Of a stretch of 64,000 nt of DNA, positions 1-10,768 are shown one piece after another. The position numbers and the translations under genes are program-made. The notes beneath the pieces were generated by a model. That model saw only the letters and a program-made list of their open reading frames with translations. It did no database searches and had not been told where the DNA came from. Where the stretch lies: NCBI GenBank assembly GCA_000827325.1, contig KN832873.1:1068245-1132244 (forward strand). The letters are read 5' to 3'. Numbering within the stretch: position 1 is the first letter of the stretch; each line of letters opens with the position of its first letter. This DNA comes from Oidiodendron maius Zn. Lineage: Eukaryota > Ascomycota > Leotiomycetes > Myxotrichaceae.

Positions 1-1
1 G

Positions 2-724
2 ACAGAGTTTCTACTTGGACCATCCGATGACAATGTAGCTAAGACAAAGCCTCTTCCAGAGGACACTAAAATGAAACTAGGGACGAACTACGAATTCGGC
101 ATAGGACTCGACTATATGGGTTCAGTATTCCAAGTTCTACACAACTCGAGTAATGATACGCGATTCGTTGAGTTCAAGCAACCGCCTACCGTCCCCTGGC
201 CATCTCTCCCACCCGACTCGATATTCGAGAACTTAATCACGCTCCCTGCAGATCTTCTCATGGGCTCACCATTCACATCGCCTTCCACCTCCAGCCCTAA
301 TCCCAACCCACCACTGCACCCGGAATTCGATAGCATGCCGAGAGACAATGTGAGCTGGCCCGATGTGTCACTCCTGACGAATATCATCGTGCCCTCGTCA
401 TCCGTCCCCTCGATAGTCAATATCCTCAGCGACGAGTCTCTGCAGGATGAATTGTGGCGCAAGATGTGGTTCCAGCGATACGGTCGAGCTTTGCTCAGAC
501 AGAGCCTGAGAAATACTAGAGACGGAGTGGCGGCAAAGAATGCTGCGGAGGGGGACGAGCAATGGTGGGACTTCAGAGGGGGTAATGGAGGTGTGTGGAT
601 GGATGACGAGACGTGGCTGGAGTGGAATGAGGTCTGTGGAGGATTTGAAGAAGAGGTATTTGGGGATGGATGGGGAAAGTTTGGTGCGGAGTGGAGGACG
701 GAAGGGGATGGGGTATTGATATGA
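2..724 (+). CDS. 3' end of an unidentified protein gene (5' truncated by window edge)
   Basis: The frame is already open at base 2 and runs without a stop to TGA at 722-724, so the Met at 71 is probably internal and the gene starts outside the window. About 240 residues are visible. There is a Pro/Ser-rich stretch (around SPFTSPSTSSPNPNPP), then a more structured end with charged and aromatic residues (DELWRKMWFQRYGRALLRQ) and an acidic, Trp-rich tail. I do not recognise the family. The low-complexity middle and acidic tail would suit the C-terminal part of a fungal regulator, but that is a guess. The opposite strand also has a long open frame (112-936), which looks like a shadow of this one. 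Confidence 0.5.
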   Translation, partial: TEFLLGPSDDNVAKTKPLPEDTKMKLGTNYEFGIGLDYMGSVFQVLHNSSNDTRFVEFKQPPTVPWPSLPPDSIFENLITLPADLLMGSPFTSPSTSSPNPNPPLHPEFDSMPRDNVSWPDVSLLTNIIVPSSSVPSIVNILSDESLQDELWRKMWFQRYGRALLRQSLRNTRDGVAAKNAAEGDEQWWDFRGGNGGVWMDDETWLEWNEVCGGFEEEVFGDGWGKFGAEWRTEGDGVLI

Positions 725-1207
725 GTGATGATTGTCACATGAAAGAAATGAAGCGTAGAAGAATTGGCAATTGAGATATGTTGGAATTTAGTATTTAAAT
801 ATGTAAATATTGTGATGTAAAAGGCTATCGCGTTTATTATATTATAAGAAGTCTGGAAAGCTGTATGGTTGTGGAAATTAACTGTGCTGTATGGAATTCT
901 TAATACTAAAGAACGAGAACAATAGGAAGTATGCAATAAGGCATGTTAGTATACCCTTGAAGTATGTATCAATCTCCGAGCGACTGTGGTTATGATGGGT
1001 AGCAGCAGGAGGAGAAATCTAGTTGGGAGATGTGGTGCCCAGATATATGCTCTTATTGGTGTTGTCCCAAGACCGCGGTTGAATAACCACAGATGGCATG
1101 CTATCAGACGTTTGAGGCAAGGAATTTTGAACAGCTCGCCACCCCAAGGTAGAGGGTTTATTGATTTACGTACAGACGCTGCTCGTATATGAATCTCGAC
1201 CCTTTCA
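725..1207. other. Intergenic, AT-rich 3' flank
   Basis: AT-rich sequence (runs such as TATTTAAATATGTAAATATTG near 790-815) fits the 3' untranslated region and terminator of the preceding gene. No supportable gene was seen. The short open frame at 986-1192 has no recognisable motif and may be the decayed 5' part of the dehydrogenase relic that follows. Confidence 0.4.
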
Positions 1208-1540
1208 TTGGATCTCCGCATTTCACAGCCATCTCGTTCTTTAATTAATTTCGAAGATGGGAGCTGGATTATCGCAAATCTTCCCTCCCTCCTCCTCACG
1301 CTAGACGATCTGAGCACCATCAAATCCTCAGCAGAGGCTTTCAAAGGCAAAGAGCAAAGACTTAATGCTTTATGTAACAATGCCGGAATTAATTCTAGTA
1401 AAGAGGGGAGCACAACAGCGCATGGTCCGCCGGCATCGATGCAATCTTGCTCCCTTCGGTGCTTAATGCCTTTTAGTAGCTTATGCTTAATGTTACCGCA
1501 AACAAAATTATTGCACAGATCAACATGCCAATAGCACTGC
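1208..1540 (+). pseudogene. Relic of a short-chain dehydrogenase/reductase (SDR)
   Basis: The translated segment contains LDDLSTIKSSAEAFKGKEQR followed by LNALCNNAGI. This is the classic SDR pattern: the Asp-Leu-Ser strand that follows the cofactor-specificity region, then the NNAG motif. The reading frame falls apart afterwards: a shifted frame reads GIDAILLPSVLNAF and then two consecutive stop codons. The N-terminal TGxxxGxG nucleotide-binding loop and the YxxxK catalytic segment are not found nearby. It is therefore a truncated, non-functional fragment and not a short gene. Its position next to the FAD oxidase / Zn2Cys6 / ALDH block suggests it was once part of the same metabolic neighbourhood, which is inference. 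Confidence 0.6.
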
Positions 1541-1774
1541 TATATTAGAGATCCATGACAGCATCCATTTCGGTCTATATGTAATCCTTGGATTTTGAGC
1601 TGGGTGTGGAGCATGCTAACCATCGCTCCAGTAGACTGGCCATCTTTCCTTGGTAACAGTGGAGCAGCTTCTATGATTATGCGGTAATAAGCATTTTCAA
1701 AGCCAGGCCTGTATGTAACGCTCTAAAACCGAAGTATTCAAGACTTCTATTTGAAATTCTCACTCAATCTACCC

Positions 1775-2875
1775 ATGGACTACCTCAAAAGACTGCGCTC
1801 GCGTCTCAGAGAACTCCAGCGGCCAGATGCGCTTGGCCAGGCTGGTTTGGGCACAATACCGCTGGAGATATTGCAACAAATTATAGAGCATCTTCCCGAT
1901 TCATCAGCGGCGGCATTTTCTATCTGTTGCATTCAAATTAAGCGTCTTGTTGGAGACCAGTATCTTGAACATCTAGCTGGTAGCCCTTCAAGTACGGCAG
2001 ACTTTCTGTCTCTTGTGGCGGTTGATTTGCCTAGCCAAATCGCCTGCGCTTCTTGCCAGAGGCTTCATAAAATAAAAAACGCAGCCAGATATACGTCCAG
2101 AGACACATTTAGGTCACCAACTTCAGCATGCTATTTAGGAGATCTGGCTGCCGAGGTCCCAGAGCTCATTAGTGCCCACTTCAGCTCGACAATTTTCCAA
2201 ATGACCATGAAGCGATATCAACAAGGTTCACAATGCACACAACTTTTAAATCTCTTATCATATCATACAAGCACGCAACGGAAAGATGGCTATTCGAAGA
2301 AATCCAGAGCAGACTGTCGGATTATTCGGGGCCTTCTGGCACATCGCCTGCAATATGTCTTTCTTCAGGATGCCTTGTCAATCTCCTCCTTCACAATAGA
2401 TCCGAGGCTCGAAATATGTAGACATATCAGCTTTATATCCAATAAAAGTGGTGTGCATATCAAAATAATAACGATCTCTGACTATCATCTTCATCGCTCG
2501 GGCGACAAGGTAGTCTGGTCTCTGAGGCGGAATCTTAACTTGCAGCGTGGAGACGGTGTTAGCTCAGGAATGATCACATGTCCCTACTGCTGTACAGAAT
2601 TTCAAATCGACTTCAAACGGGATCTGAAAAGAAGAATAGCGATGTTCTTTACCAGGTGGAAATTACTTGGAGCCGGGCCGGACGACGAAATTTGGAAGCA
2701 AAATTTCAAAGATCAGATTCGTGTGCGTCAAGGGACAGTTCAGCTTCAAGGCAGGCCCTTGTCTTCTGTATTTGAAGAGAACGAGGACTTCAGATTTGAT
2801 TCGCTCCTATTATCGAAGGAGAACAAAAACTTCAACGGATTCAAATCACAAACATTACCTATCCTCTATAGTTAG
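1775..2875 (+). CDS. F-box domain protein
   Basis: Single-exon gene of 366 residues starting at ATG 1775; the frame extends upstream only to a TTG at 1751. Residues about 26-50 (IPLEILQQIIEHLP and following) match the F-box consensus, the Skp1-binding helix pair that brings substrates to SCF ubiquitin ligases. A CxxC pair (CASCQRLH) follows at about residue 90 and a second one (CPYCCTEF) lies in the C-terminal third, ahead of a conserved-looking FFTRWKLLGAGPDDEIW segment. This arrangement is common in Pezizomycotina-specific F-box families of unknown substrate. No leucine-rich or WD repeats are visible. The F-box call is good; the biological target is unknown. Confidence 0.8.
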   Translation: MDYLKRLRSRLRELQRPDALGQAGLGTIPLEILQQIIEHLPDSSAAAFSICCIQIKRLVGDQYLEHLAGSPSSTADFLSLVAVDLPSQIACASCQRLHKIKNAARYTSRDTFRSPTSACYLGDLAAEVPELISAHFSSTIFQMTMKRYQQGSQCTQLLNLLSYHTSTQRKDGYSKKSRADCRIIRGLLAHRLQYVFLQDALSISSFTIDPRLEICRHISFISNKSGVHIKIITISDYHLHRSGDKVVWSLRRNLNLQRGDGVSSGMITCPYCCTEFQIDFKRDLKRRIAMFFTRWKLLGAGPDDEIWKQNFKDQIRVRQGTVQLQGRPLSSVFEENEDFRFDSLLLSKENKNFNGFKSQTLPILYS

Positions 2876-4035
2876 CTTCGTATAAAAATCGCCAGGATGC
2901 ACAAATTTAAATTTGGAACATGCCCAGTGCACATCAAGGAGAAAGTCTGATTTCTACCAGTGGGCAGGACCCTGAGTGAGAGTCATCTGAAAGTATGGCC
3001 TAGAATATTTGTGGGGTTGGAGTATCTCTAATGACCCAGAGGCTCTCCACACTATTCTCAAAACTGCTCCCAGCAGCAGTATGGGCACATGCTCTCTCAA
3101 CCGTACGTTATTTCCAGACTGCCGTATCTTAGTGCCTTACCGTACAGTGAGCTCCCGGATAGGTGGAATGGTGTGGGGTAGCTGCTTTCCCTGCATGGAT
3201 CATCCGTGGACTTTTTCAAAAAGAATATTCTCCGAATCCGCCATCAAATGGGAAATTGCCGTACCGCACAGGCCACGGCACACGGGGGTCTCCCAACCCT
3301 GGTCAGCCATATGCAATACCGTGCTGCCACTCTGTTACATCCGTACAACGAGATCTTAGATAGGTGGAATGCAGGGGTATCACGATGATCTTTGCTTCAA
3401 TTGCCCTGATTCACGACTCGGCTGAGCTGACATTCGCCGGGTGTTTAGACCAAATGGGTGCCTCTGCCTCGGTGACAGGTGGCGCCACCCGTCTCCGGAA
3501 CTATCGCACGAAATGGGACCTCAGCGGGCTGAAAGTTTCTTTGAGGTCTGCTTCTTGGCTTGTGTGAATGGAAAATAAGGGCAAAGTGGGAAGCAAGAGC
3601 ATGATCGCTACGCGCACCGTCTTTTCGTAAACAAGGCAGGATGGCCTGCTTGTATAGCATTCGTCTGAACTTCACGATTTTACTTCACTAGAAGCTGTGT
3701 CTGAATATATACTCCTTTCGACAGCCGCCGATCCTCATCGGGGATTTCGCGGCTTGCTGACTGCCATTCGTGCGGAGGCTGGAAAATGCTCCGCATACAC
3801 GAGCATGCAAGTAGGCCGCCACGCATGGATCGTCAACATCAAATGATATCCGGTAGCTATGCAGACTGGGGAATTGATCATCTCAATTCCTACATACACA
3901 GCGCAAGTGCGTCAAGGTGCCAGAAGTGTCAGGATCCAAGTCGTAAGTCCAGTATATAGTCTCGTCCAAGATGTCTTTTTTCCTGAACCACCCCGAATTG
4001 TTCCAGCCCTACTATTACATATTTTTTATTGCAGT
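2876..4035. other. Intergenic, no convincing gene
   Basis: Several overlapping short open frames occur between 3009 and 3675 but none shows a recognisable domain or a plausible exon structure. The phrase ATAGGTGGAATG occurs twice (about 3160 and 3360), which may be a decayed duplication. The last few hundred bases should contain the promoter and 5' leader of the FAD oxidase. In the last stretch the TTGCAG just before the ATG at 4036 could be the acceptor of a leader intron. Confidence 0.4.
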
Positions 4036-5533
4036 ATGCTACCTGTGCTATCCCCCCTTTTGCTTACTAGCGCCTTGGCCGCTGTGCTCTCCGACAGGCA
4101 GACCTTGGCCGGAAGCAATGTCTGTGATCAGATTGCCGGCAGCATTTCTGGCCAGGTCTATACACCCCTTGACCTGACCTCCCACTATTCTCAAGATATT
4201 GAGCATTTTATGAGCTCATCATCAGAGAACCCTATGTGCGTTGTCGAGGTGACAGGCACCGAAGATGTCTCAGCCATTATGAAGATTGTAGCGTCCACCC
4301 GGACCCCGTTTGCGGTCAAATCAGGCGGCCATGCGTCCAACCCTAGCTTCTCGAGCACCACTGGAGTTCATATATCTCTTGCCAAGCTCACCCAGATCAT
4401 TCTCTCTGCGGAGAAGACAACCATCGAGCTTGGCATGGGTAATGTAGGATTCCCTTACTTAAAGTTTGACCAACGGAGCGTTAACGTGAATACAGCACTG
4501 GACCGACGTATATACTGCTCTTAACGGAACAGGTGTTAATGTGGTTGGGGGCAGGGTTGTGGGACCAGGGACAGGAGGCTTCACACTAGGAGGCGGATAT
4601 TCCTGGTTGACAGACCAATATGGTCTTACATCTGACACAGTCATCTCCTACAACCTCGTGCTTCCGAACGGGACTGCTACAGTGGTCGATGCTAACAATC
4701 CTGACTTATTTTTTGCCCTCAAAGGGGGTTTGAATCGATTCGGAGTCGTTACCAGCATTGTTTATAAAACTGTCCCGCAACCAGACTTGGTTTATGGGGG
4801 GATTCAACTGTTTGACTCATCGGCAGTGCCAGCTTTGATCGAAGCAACAGTAGCCTTCCAGACGGATAACGCAGATCCCAAGGCCCAAGTCATTCTCACT
4901 CTCAACGGGGGTACGGACCCCGGTGCCATCCTACTATCATTTTATGACGGGGCAGAACGGCCCGCTGCTTTCGACCCTTACAACAACATTAACCCGAACC
5001 TTGATACGCTCGCGGTCCAAACCTTCGCATCATTTTCACAGGCCGCCCCATCAACACTTGTGAGCGGCAATCGTGGCGCATTTGCTACCCTTAGCACCTC
5101 TGGGCTCACCAAGAATTTTCTAACGGCTGTGGCCAACGAGTCTACATACTACGGCGACCTTGCTCTTCTTCACTCTGGGCTCCTTCTCTCCTACGACATT
5201 GAGCCGTTTTTGAAATACGGAGAGTATGCCACCGACTCCGCATTCCCTCACTCCAACTCGCCACTGCCCTTGAACCTCTACTTTTCATGGTCCCTGGAGA
5301 CGGAAGATTCCTTCTGGCGGGGTATCATGCAGCAGTCCATCAATCATCTCACTGAGGTTTCCAGGAAAGAAGGTATCTACGATCCACAGATGTATGCATA
5401 TCCGAACTACGCACTGGACACGTACACTGGCCCGCAACTGTATGGCCCGACGAATGCAGCGAGATTGAAAGTTATCCAGGAGCAGTATGATCCCGAAGAA
5501 GTCATGTTATTAGCAGGGGGCTTTTCATTATAG
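4036..5533 (+). CDS. Secreted FAD-linked oxidoreductase, berberine-bridge-enzyme type
   Basis: Exons 4036-4443 and 4496-5533, a 52-nt GT..AG intron with a TTAAC branch site, giving 481 residues. Removing the intron restores IELGMGN-HWTDVYTALNGTG, the usual sequence of this family. Residues 1-18 form a signal peptide (MLPVLSPLLLTSALAAV). The FAD_binding_4 domain follows, with SGGHAS holding the probable flavin-linked His99, then VVGPGTGGFTLGGGYSWL. No second linking Cys is seen, so a mono-covalent flavin is expected. The C-terminal BBE motif is present (YPNY...YGPTNAARLKVIQEQYDP). Such enzymes oxidise sugars, alcohols or alkaloid-like intermediates with O2 as acceptor. The gene precedes a co-oriented Zn2Cys6 regulator and an ALDH. 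The substrate cannot be read from sequence. It looks intact. Confidence 0.88.
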
Positions 5534-6215
5534 TCGGAAACTTTCAGCTCCGTTTGTATTTCAACGATTTGAGAGATATAGCTGTTCAGTTATTTTATAG
5601 GGACCTATTCTCTGAGCATTCTTACCAGAGGTTGCCTTAGTAAGCTGGCAACATCTGTCACGGGAGCCAGTTATTGCCATGGATTGATCTGGAATTTCTA
5701 TTGTCCAATTCGGTTTATTCAATTTATATCTAAAATATGGTCTCGTAAATCAAAGATACCTCATCGCGTAGCTGTACTAGTGCATAGCTTAGTCCTTCAA
5801 GCGCAAGTAGCTCATTTGTGTGGCCAGGACAATGCCAGGCACGGGGACCGAGATGCCACATCCGTGACTGCATTAATCTGACTAAGAATAGGGCAAAAAA
5901 TTTCTCCCTACTGTAGACATTGACGTGAATGTTACTGCATCCTTACAGGCTGCAATTCCAACAGTGATTGCCAATGAGCCTAAATATAGGTGCCGCACGT
6001 GATGTAATTGGTGCCTGCGACCTGCATGTGAGGGGCGCATGTGTTGGACCCCGTTTCGTCTTCGGTATTCAACCTTCTTATCAATCAATGCTACTATTAA
6101 AGACGTCGCCATCCGTTTAGCAACATTGGACAATGCTCTAAGCCCATCTCCTATGAGCTAAGGGATGGTACCTAAATAGAAGGGGCGGCTAGGCTATGTG
6201 CAATTAGTCGTCACG
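5534..6215. other. Intergenic between FAD oxidase and regulator
   Basis: 682 bp containing the 3' end of the oxidase transcript and the promoter of the Zn2Cys6 gene. Short open frames on both strands have no recognisable content. Confidence 0.4.
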
Positions 6216-8029
6216 ATGCCCAGAGTGGCTCACGGCAATAGGAAGAGAGTGTACTCGTTAAGAACGAAAGCTGGGTGTATCACGTGCAAGTACTTTCTCC
6301 CCTTTCCTCTGATGTGGTTACGATGAATGCCTAACAACTGCGTAGGGGTATGTTCCTTTTTAGTGTCTACCCCTCCCGCAGTACTAACTCGTGACACCCA
6401 GTTCGCCGCGTGAAGTGTGACGAAGCCAAGCCATACTGCAGGAAATGCACCTCTACAGGACGGAAGTGTGACGGCTATCGTACCTTAGAGACACAATCTG
6501 ACCCAGTCGGCACAGCCTCAGCGGAGGCTCTAACCCACTGGTCGCCATGCGTGCCTCCTATCGAACTTCTGGGGGGCGAGAAGCAGCGGCGAGCGTTCCA
6601 CTTCTTTCGTAGTACGACTGCCTCCCAGCTCTCTGGATTCTGCGGGGATGGATTGTGGGATAAGCTTATTCTCCAGGCTTCTCACCATGAGCCCGCAATC
6701 CGGCATGCGGTTATTGCTCTAGGTTCGTTGCATGAGCGCTTTCTGAAGCACAATGGCTTATTGTCGCGATGCGACCCACTACTCTATCTTGATGAGTTTG
6801 CTCTACAGGAATACTCCTTGGCAATAAAATCACTATTTGGGCAGTTCTCTTCTCTGGAGAAGCCTCCTGTGGATGTTTGTCTTATTTCATGCGTTCTTTT
6901 TGCTTGTTTTGAGGTAACGTCTTCCCATGGCCTATTTGCGAACCAAGCTTATAGCGAGATCTAACTCTATTATAGAATATGCAAGGCAGCTATGCTCAAG
7001 CTATTGCACATATTCAGAGTGGTTGTAAGATACTCTATGAAATGGAATATAATGAGCAAACGAAGGAACGCCATCATGATGTGCTTGTGTCCGCGAAGTT
7101 TCCCTACGTGCCTGTCAAGGCTTTAGAGGAGCTTTTTATGCGGCTCGATTTCTCGGTGGTAGAGGCAGGTTATGCTCACCTCTCTTTCCAGGCCAAAATT
7201 CTGACACTTACAGATGGTCGGAGGACGGGTGTTCGATCTCTACGAGACAGCAGCCAAGAATCGAAATGGGCAGAATATTCCCTCTGCATTCTCATCCCTT
7301 TCTGAAGCTAGAGAATCCCTGGTATACCACTGGCATCGACTCGCGCGGCCCGTCACTAAAGAATTATTAGACGACGGATCTGGCCTAAATTTTTTAGCAG
7401 CTTGGCAGACAAGGCATGAAGGCTCTCAACAGATTTTTAACCAGTGGTCTGCGGCATTCGATGCCTTTTTGCAGACCCGTGCCACTTCACTCGATGATGG
7501 TGAGAAGAAGGGCGTCGCAATGCTAGAGATCCAGCAAGAAATCGGATTCTTGTCTTTGCAACTTGGCAGGACATATTTTGACGACCAAACGTTGTGGGAT
7601 CAGTTTATGCCATTATTCAACCAGATTGTATCGCTTGCGGCCGAGATCCTGGATTTCGGCTCGAAAACTCGCCGCTATCCCACCTTCTCTCTTGATATGG
7701 GTATTGTCGGTCCCTTGTATGAGGTCGCAAGTCGGTGTCGGGACCCGATTATAAGGAGGAAGGCGATCTCGCTAATGAAATCTAGATGTATGCAGGAAGG
7801 CGTCTGGAACTCGATTCTGACCGCCAAAGTGGCAGAGAGACTTGTAGAGATTGAAGAGGAAGGACTTGGGGATGTGAAGAACTGTCACGATATTCCAGAT
7901 TGGGCTAGACTATCGTTCGTTGCTCCAATTTTTGATCCTGCCGGCCGGAGAGCTGTTATAAAGTATATGCGGATTGGGAATGCACATGAACTTGTACGAC
8001 CGATGGTGGAAGAGGTGTTTGAGTGGTAG
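6216..8029 (+). CDS. Zn2Cys6 binuclear-cluster transcription factor
   Basis: Proposed exons: 6216-6289, 6346-6347 (2 nt), 6402-6913, 6976-7158 and 7214-8029, giving 528 residues. The N-terminus is basic and carries a complete cluster, C21-x2-C24-x6-C31-x6-C38-x2-C41-x6-C48; the canonical spacing is obtained only if the dinucleotide GG at 6346-6347 is kept between two introns. The intron at 6914-6975 has a CTAAC branch site. The change of frame near 7200 is explained by a 55-nt intron (7159-7213) with a CTGAC branch, although a frameshift is not fully excluded. The rest matches the Pezizomycotina C6-finger family with a conserved end (WARLSFVAPIFDPAGRR). It is co-oriented between the FAD oxidase and the ALDH and is a candidate local regulator of both. 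Confidence 0.82.
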
Positions 8030-9185
8030 CTTCCTTCGAGTCTTATATCCGTAAAGAACAATTGGATATGGTCGAGCTAAGTTTAGACTACCCAATAAAA
8101 AAGTACTCTAGAGTTACATGGCGTACAGGGTAGGCTGCACTGGCTAGGATGTCCTCACGAATAGCCCAATTAGATATTTGTTGTCAACGATCCAACCTGG
8201 ACTCTCTTAAAGCCCACTAAATTTTAAGCAGCCCCGATAACGACTCTGTGCCAGGTGAATGTATTGTAAGAGCGAAATGGAGGGGGATTGAGATACATTT
8301 CTATTTCTACGCGTTCACTTGTGTTGCAAGGAATACTAAACTTAAGGAAAGTAGCTGAAATTTTAAATACCGTTTTCCCTCATCCCATCAAAACTTTCTA
8401 AATATCAATGCTGCTGGATCCCATGTCCTGTGAGAAATCATTCTGTACAATGAGAATAAATTCCAAACCCCTAAATTGCAGCTAAGGTCATCGTGGAATT
8501 CTATATATTCTTTGTCTACTCCTCAGATGATATATAAAATTCGGGTTTTAGGTAAAATCATGTACCGAAGACGCTACAAATATATATCAGTTTAATCAAG
8601 TGAAAGCTGGCCAGTTACCCCTTTTCCACTGTGGATCATTAGGCAAGAAGTACAGCGGAGCGAGGTAGGCAGTAGCCATTTTGAGAGAATCTAAAACTTA
8701 CTCCTCGTACAAGGGAAAATTGATTCGGGTGACGATATTAAGCGATTTTTTTTCTCTGTTTCTCCATTAACTCGTTCTGTGGCTGATGCGGAGTGACTTC
8801 TGTAGATATCCATTAGGCGAATCCCCGCCTTCCATGTAACCTTTCTTAATTTAAGTCTACAAACCTCATACATAAAGGAATACCATGATTGGATAGGGAC
8901 TCCCCAATCCATATAGTGTTTCCTGACGGAAACGGTCCTTAACAACACTTAAATTCGTGGAGAAGATCCGGTCCATCGGGAAGTGGGGGGACTCGTCGGC
9001 TAAGACATTATCCCCAACTATGGGGGCCGCAAGTACAAACCGGCTCTTATATCCCAAGGAGACATCGACAAGAAACGGTACCTACCCCTCTTTTACTCTT
9101 AGACATATATGAGAACCCATCGACGTCTCAGAATTTCAAATGATTATCTGTCAGATAAATAGTTGTACAGCACTGCTGAGTTAAG
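8030..9185. other. Intergenic, AT-rich; promoter of the aldehyde dehydrogenase
   Basis: 1156 bp, AT-rich, with no open frame that I can support; the frames at 8691-9057 on the minus strand show no domain. The right end should hold the ALDH promoter. CGG triplets for a Zn2Cys6 factor exist (for example near 8970-9040) but no clear paired site was identified. Confidence 0.35.
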
Positions 9186-10768
9186 ATGGCCACCGAACAA
9201 CGTATTCCCTTGATCATTGACGGGAAAGATGTTACTCTGAGTGACCGGGATTTCCCAGTTGTAAATGCTGCGAAGAACGTGACTGTTGCCACGGCGCAAG
9301 GAGCATCAGTCGAAGTTGCGATCCAAGCCGTGGAGTCTGCACAGAGAGCTTTTATAACATGGGCCGGTGTCAAGCCTCAGGAGAGGCGACGGCTCCTTCA
9401 AAACCTTGGCCAGGTACGATATATCACGTTCCCACTCCATAAAATTTATTTACTAACCGTATATAGGTTGTACAATCATGGGAAACCAAATTCTTAGAGG
9501 CCATGATGCTTGACACAAGCTGTGCCGAGCCTTACGCAAAGCACAATTTGCGCGAATCAGTGGAGTTTATTCGTGAAGCTGCAGCTCTGACAACGAGTCA
9601 AGTTCTGGAAGGCTCAATTCCATCAACGGTTGAGGATAATTCGCTTGCTCTGGTCTTGAACGAACCTTTAGGAGTGATCCTTAGTATTGTCCCTTGGAAT
9701 GCGCCTCTCATACTTGGAGTGCGGGCATTTCTAGGACCAGTTGTTGCAGGCAATACCGTCGTCATCAAGGCATGTTGTTTTGTGAATATCTTGCTATGCC
9801 GTATACTCACTCGTAATTAGGGATCAGAATTAAGTCCACAGACACATTATTTGATGGTCAAAGCCATTCAAGAGGCCGGATTTCCTCCTGGTGTGGTCAA
9901 TCTCATTCAACATCGACCGGAGGATGCGCAAGAAATAAACACTACCATGATAGCGCATCGTGCTGTTCGAAAATTAACTTTCACTGGCTCTACACGTGTA
10001 GGGTCAATAGTTGCTGCATGTGCTGCTCAACACTTGAAACCTGCTCTTATGGAGTTAGGAGGAAAATGCCCTCTCATCATCCTTGAAGATGCTGATTTGG
10101 AAGCAGCTGCCCTTGCTGCTGTAATCGGAGCTTTTGATAACGTACGTTATCAATTTCCTCTGCTAAAAAAAGGCTAACTGTATTAGGCGGGTCAAGTTTG
10201 TATGTCTACAGAGAGAATAATTGTCGTCAGGTCCGTAGTTGATCAGCTGCTTAAACACATTCGATCCGTGCTCCAAAACTTCCCTGCGAGATGCGACATG
10301 GTTACGGAGAAAGCAGCAAATAGAACTCTTGCTCTCATTGACGATGCTCTCAGCAAGGGTGCAGTGTTGCAAACTGGTACGAGGGCAGACTTGCTCCATG
10401 GTGCCTCGATGGCAACAACTGTGATCAGCAACCTCACTCCTGAAATGGACTTGTTTACAACGGAATCATTTGGCGCCTGTGTCGGAATTATTGAAGTGCA
10501 AGACACTTCAGCAGCGGTTGAGATAGCTAACAGTTCTTTTTACGGGCTTTCTGCAAGCGTGTTTAGTAAGGACCTCTCACGAGCTATAGCTGTCGGTAAG
10601 ATGCTCCAATCCGGCGCCGTACACATCAATTCGATGACGCTGCACGATGAGGCAACTCTCCCGCATGGAGGAGTCAAGGATAGCGGATATGGACGATTTG
10701 GAAGCCGATGGGGAATCTCTGAGTTTCTCCAGACGAAGACTATTCTAGTGCACGGCATTAAAATCTAG
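9186..10768 (+). CDS. NAD(P)+-dependent aldehyde dehydrogenase
   Basis: Four exons, 9186-9413, 9467-9769, 9821-10141 and 10187-10768, giving 477 residues, the normal length for the family. The second intron (9770-9820) begins with GC, not GT; only that donor gives the family sequence VVIK-GSELSP. Family residues are in place: IVPWN with Asn154 (oxyanion hole), FTGSTRVG (cofactor loop), MELGGK with Glu255 (general base), AGQVC with catalytic Cys289, and a C-terminal DSGYGRFGSRWGISEF. The protein oxidises an aldehyde to the acid. Overall it resembles the vanillin/salicylaldehyde dehydrogenase branch, which is a family impression and not a demonstrated substrate. It is cytosolic, with no targeting signal seen. 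Its neighbours suggest a role downstream of the FAD oxidase. Confidence 0.9.

Noticed and set aside
112-936. 274-codon open frame on the minus strand
   Set aside because: It overlaps the partial plus-strand gene, has Ser/His/Thr-rich biased composition and no motif; it looks like a mirror of the low-complexity coding strand.
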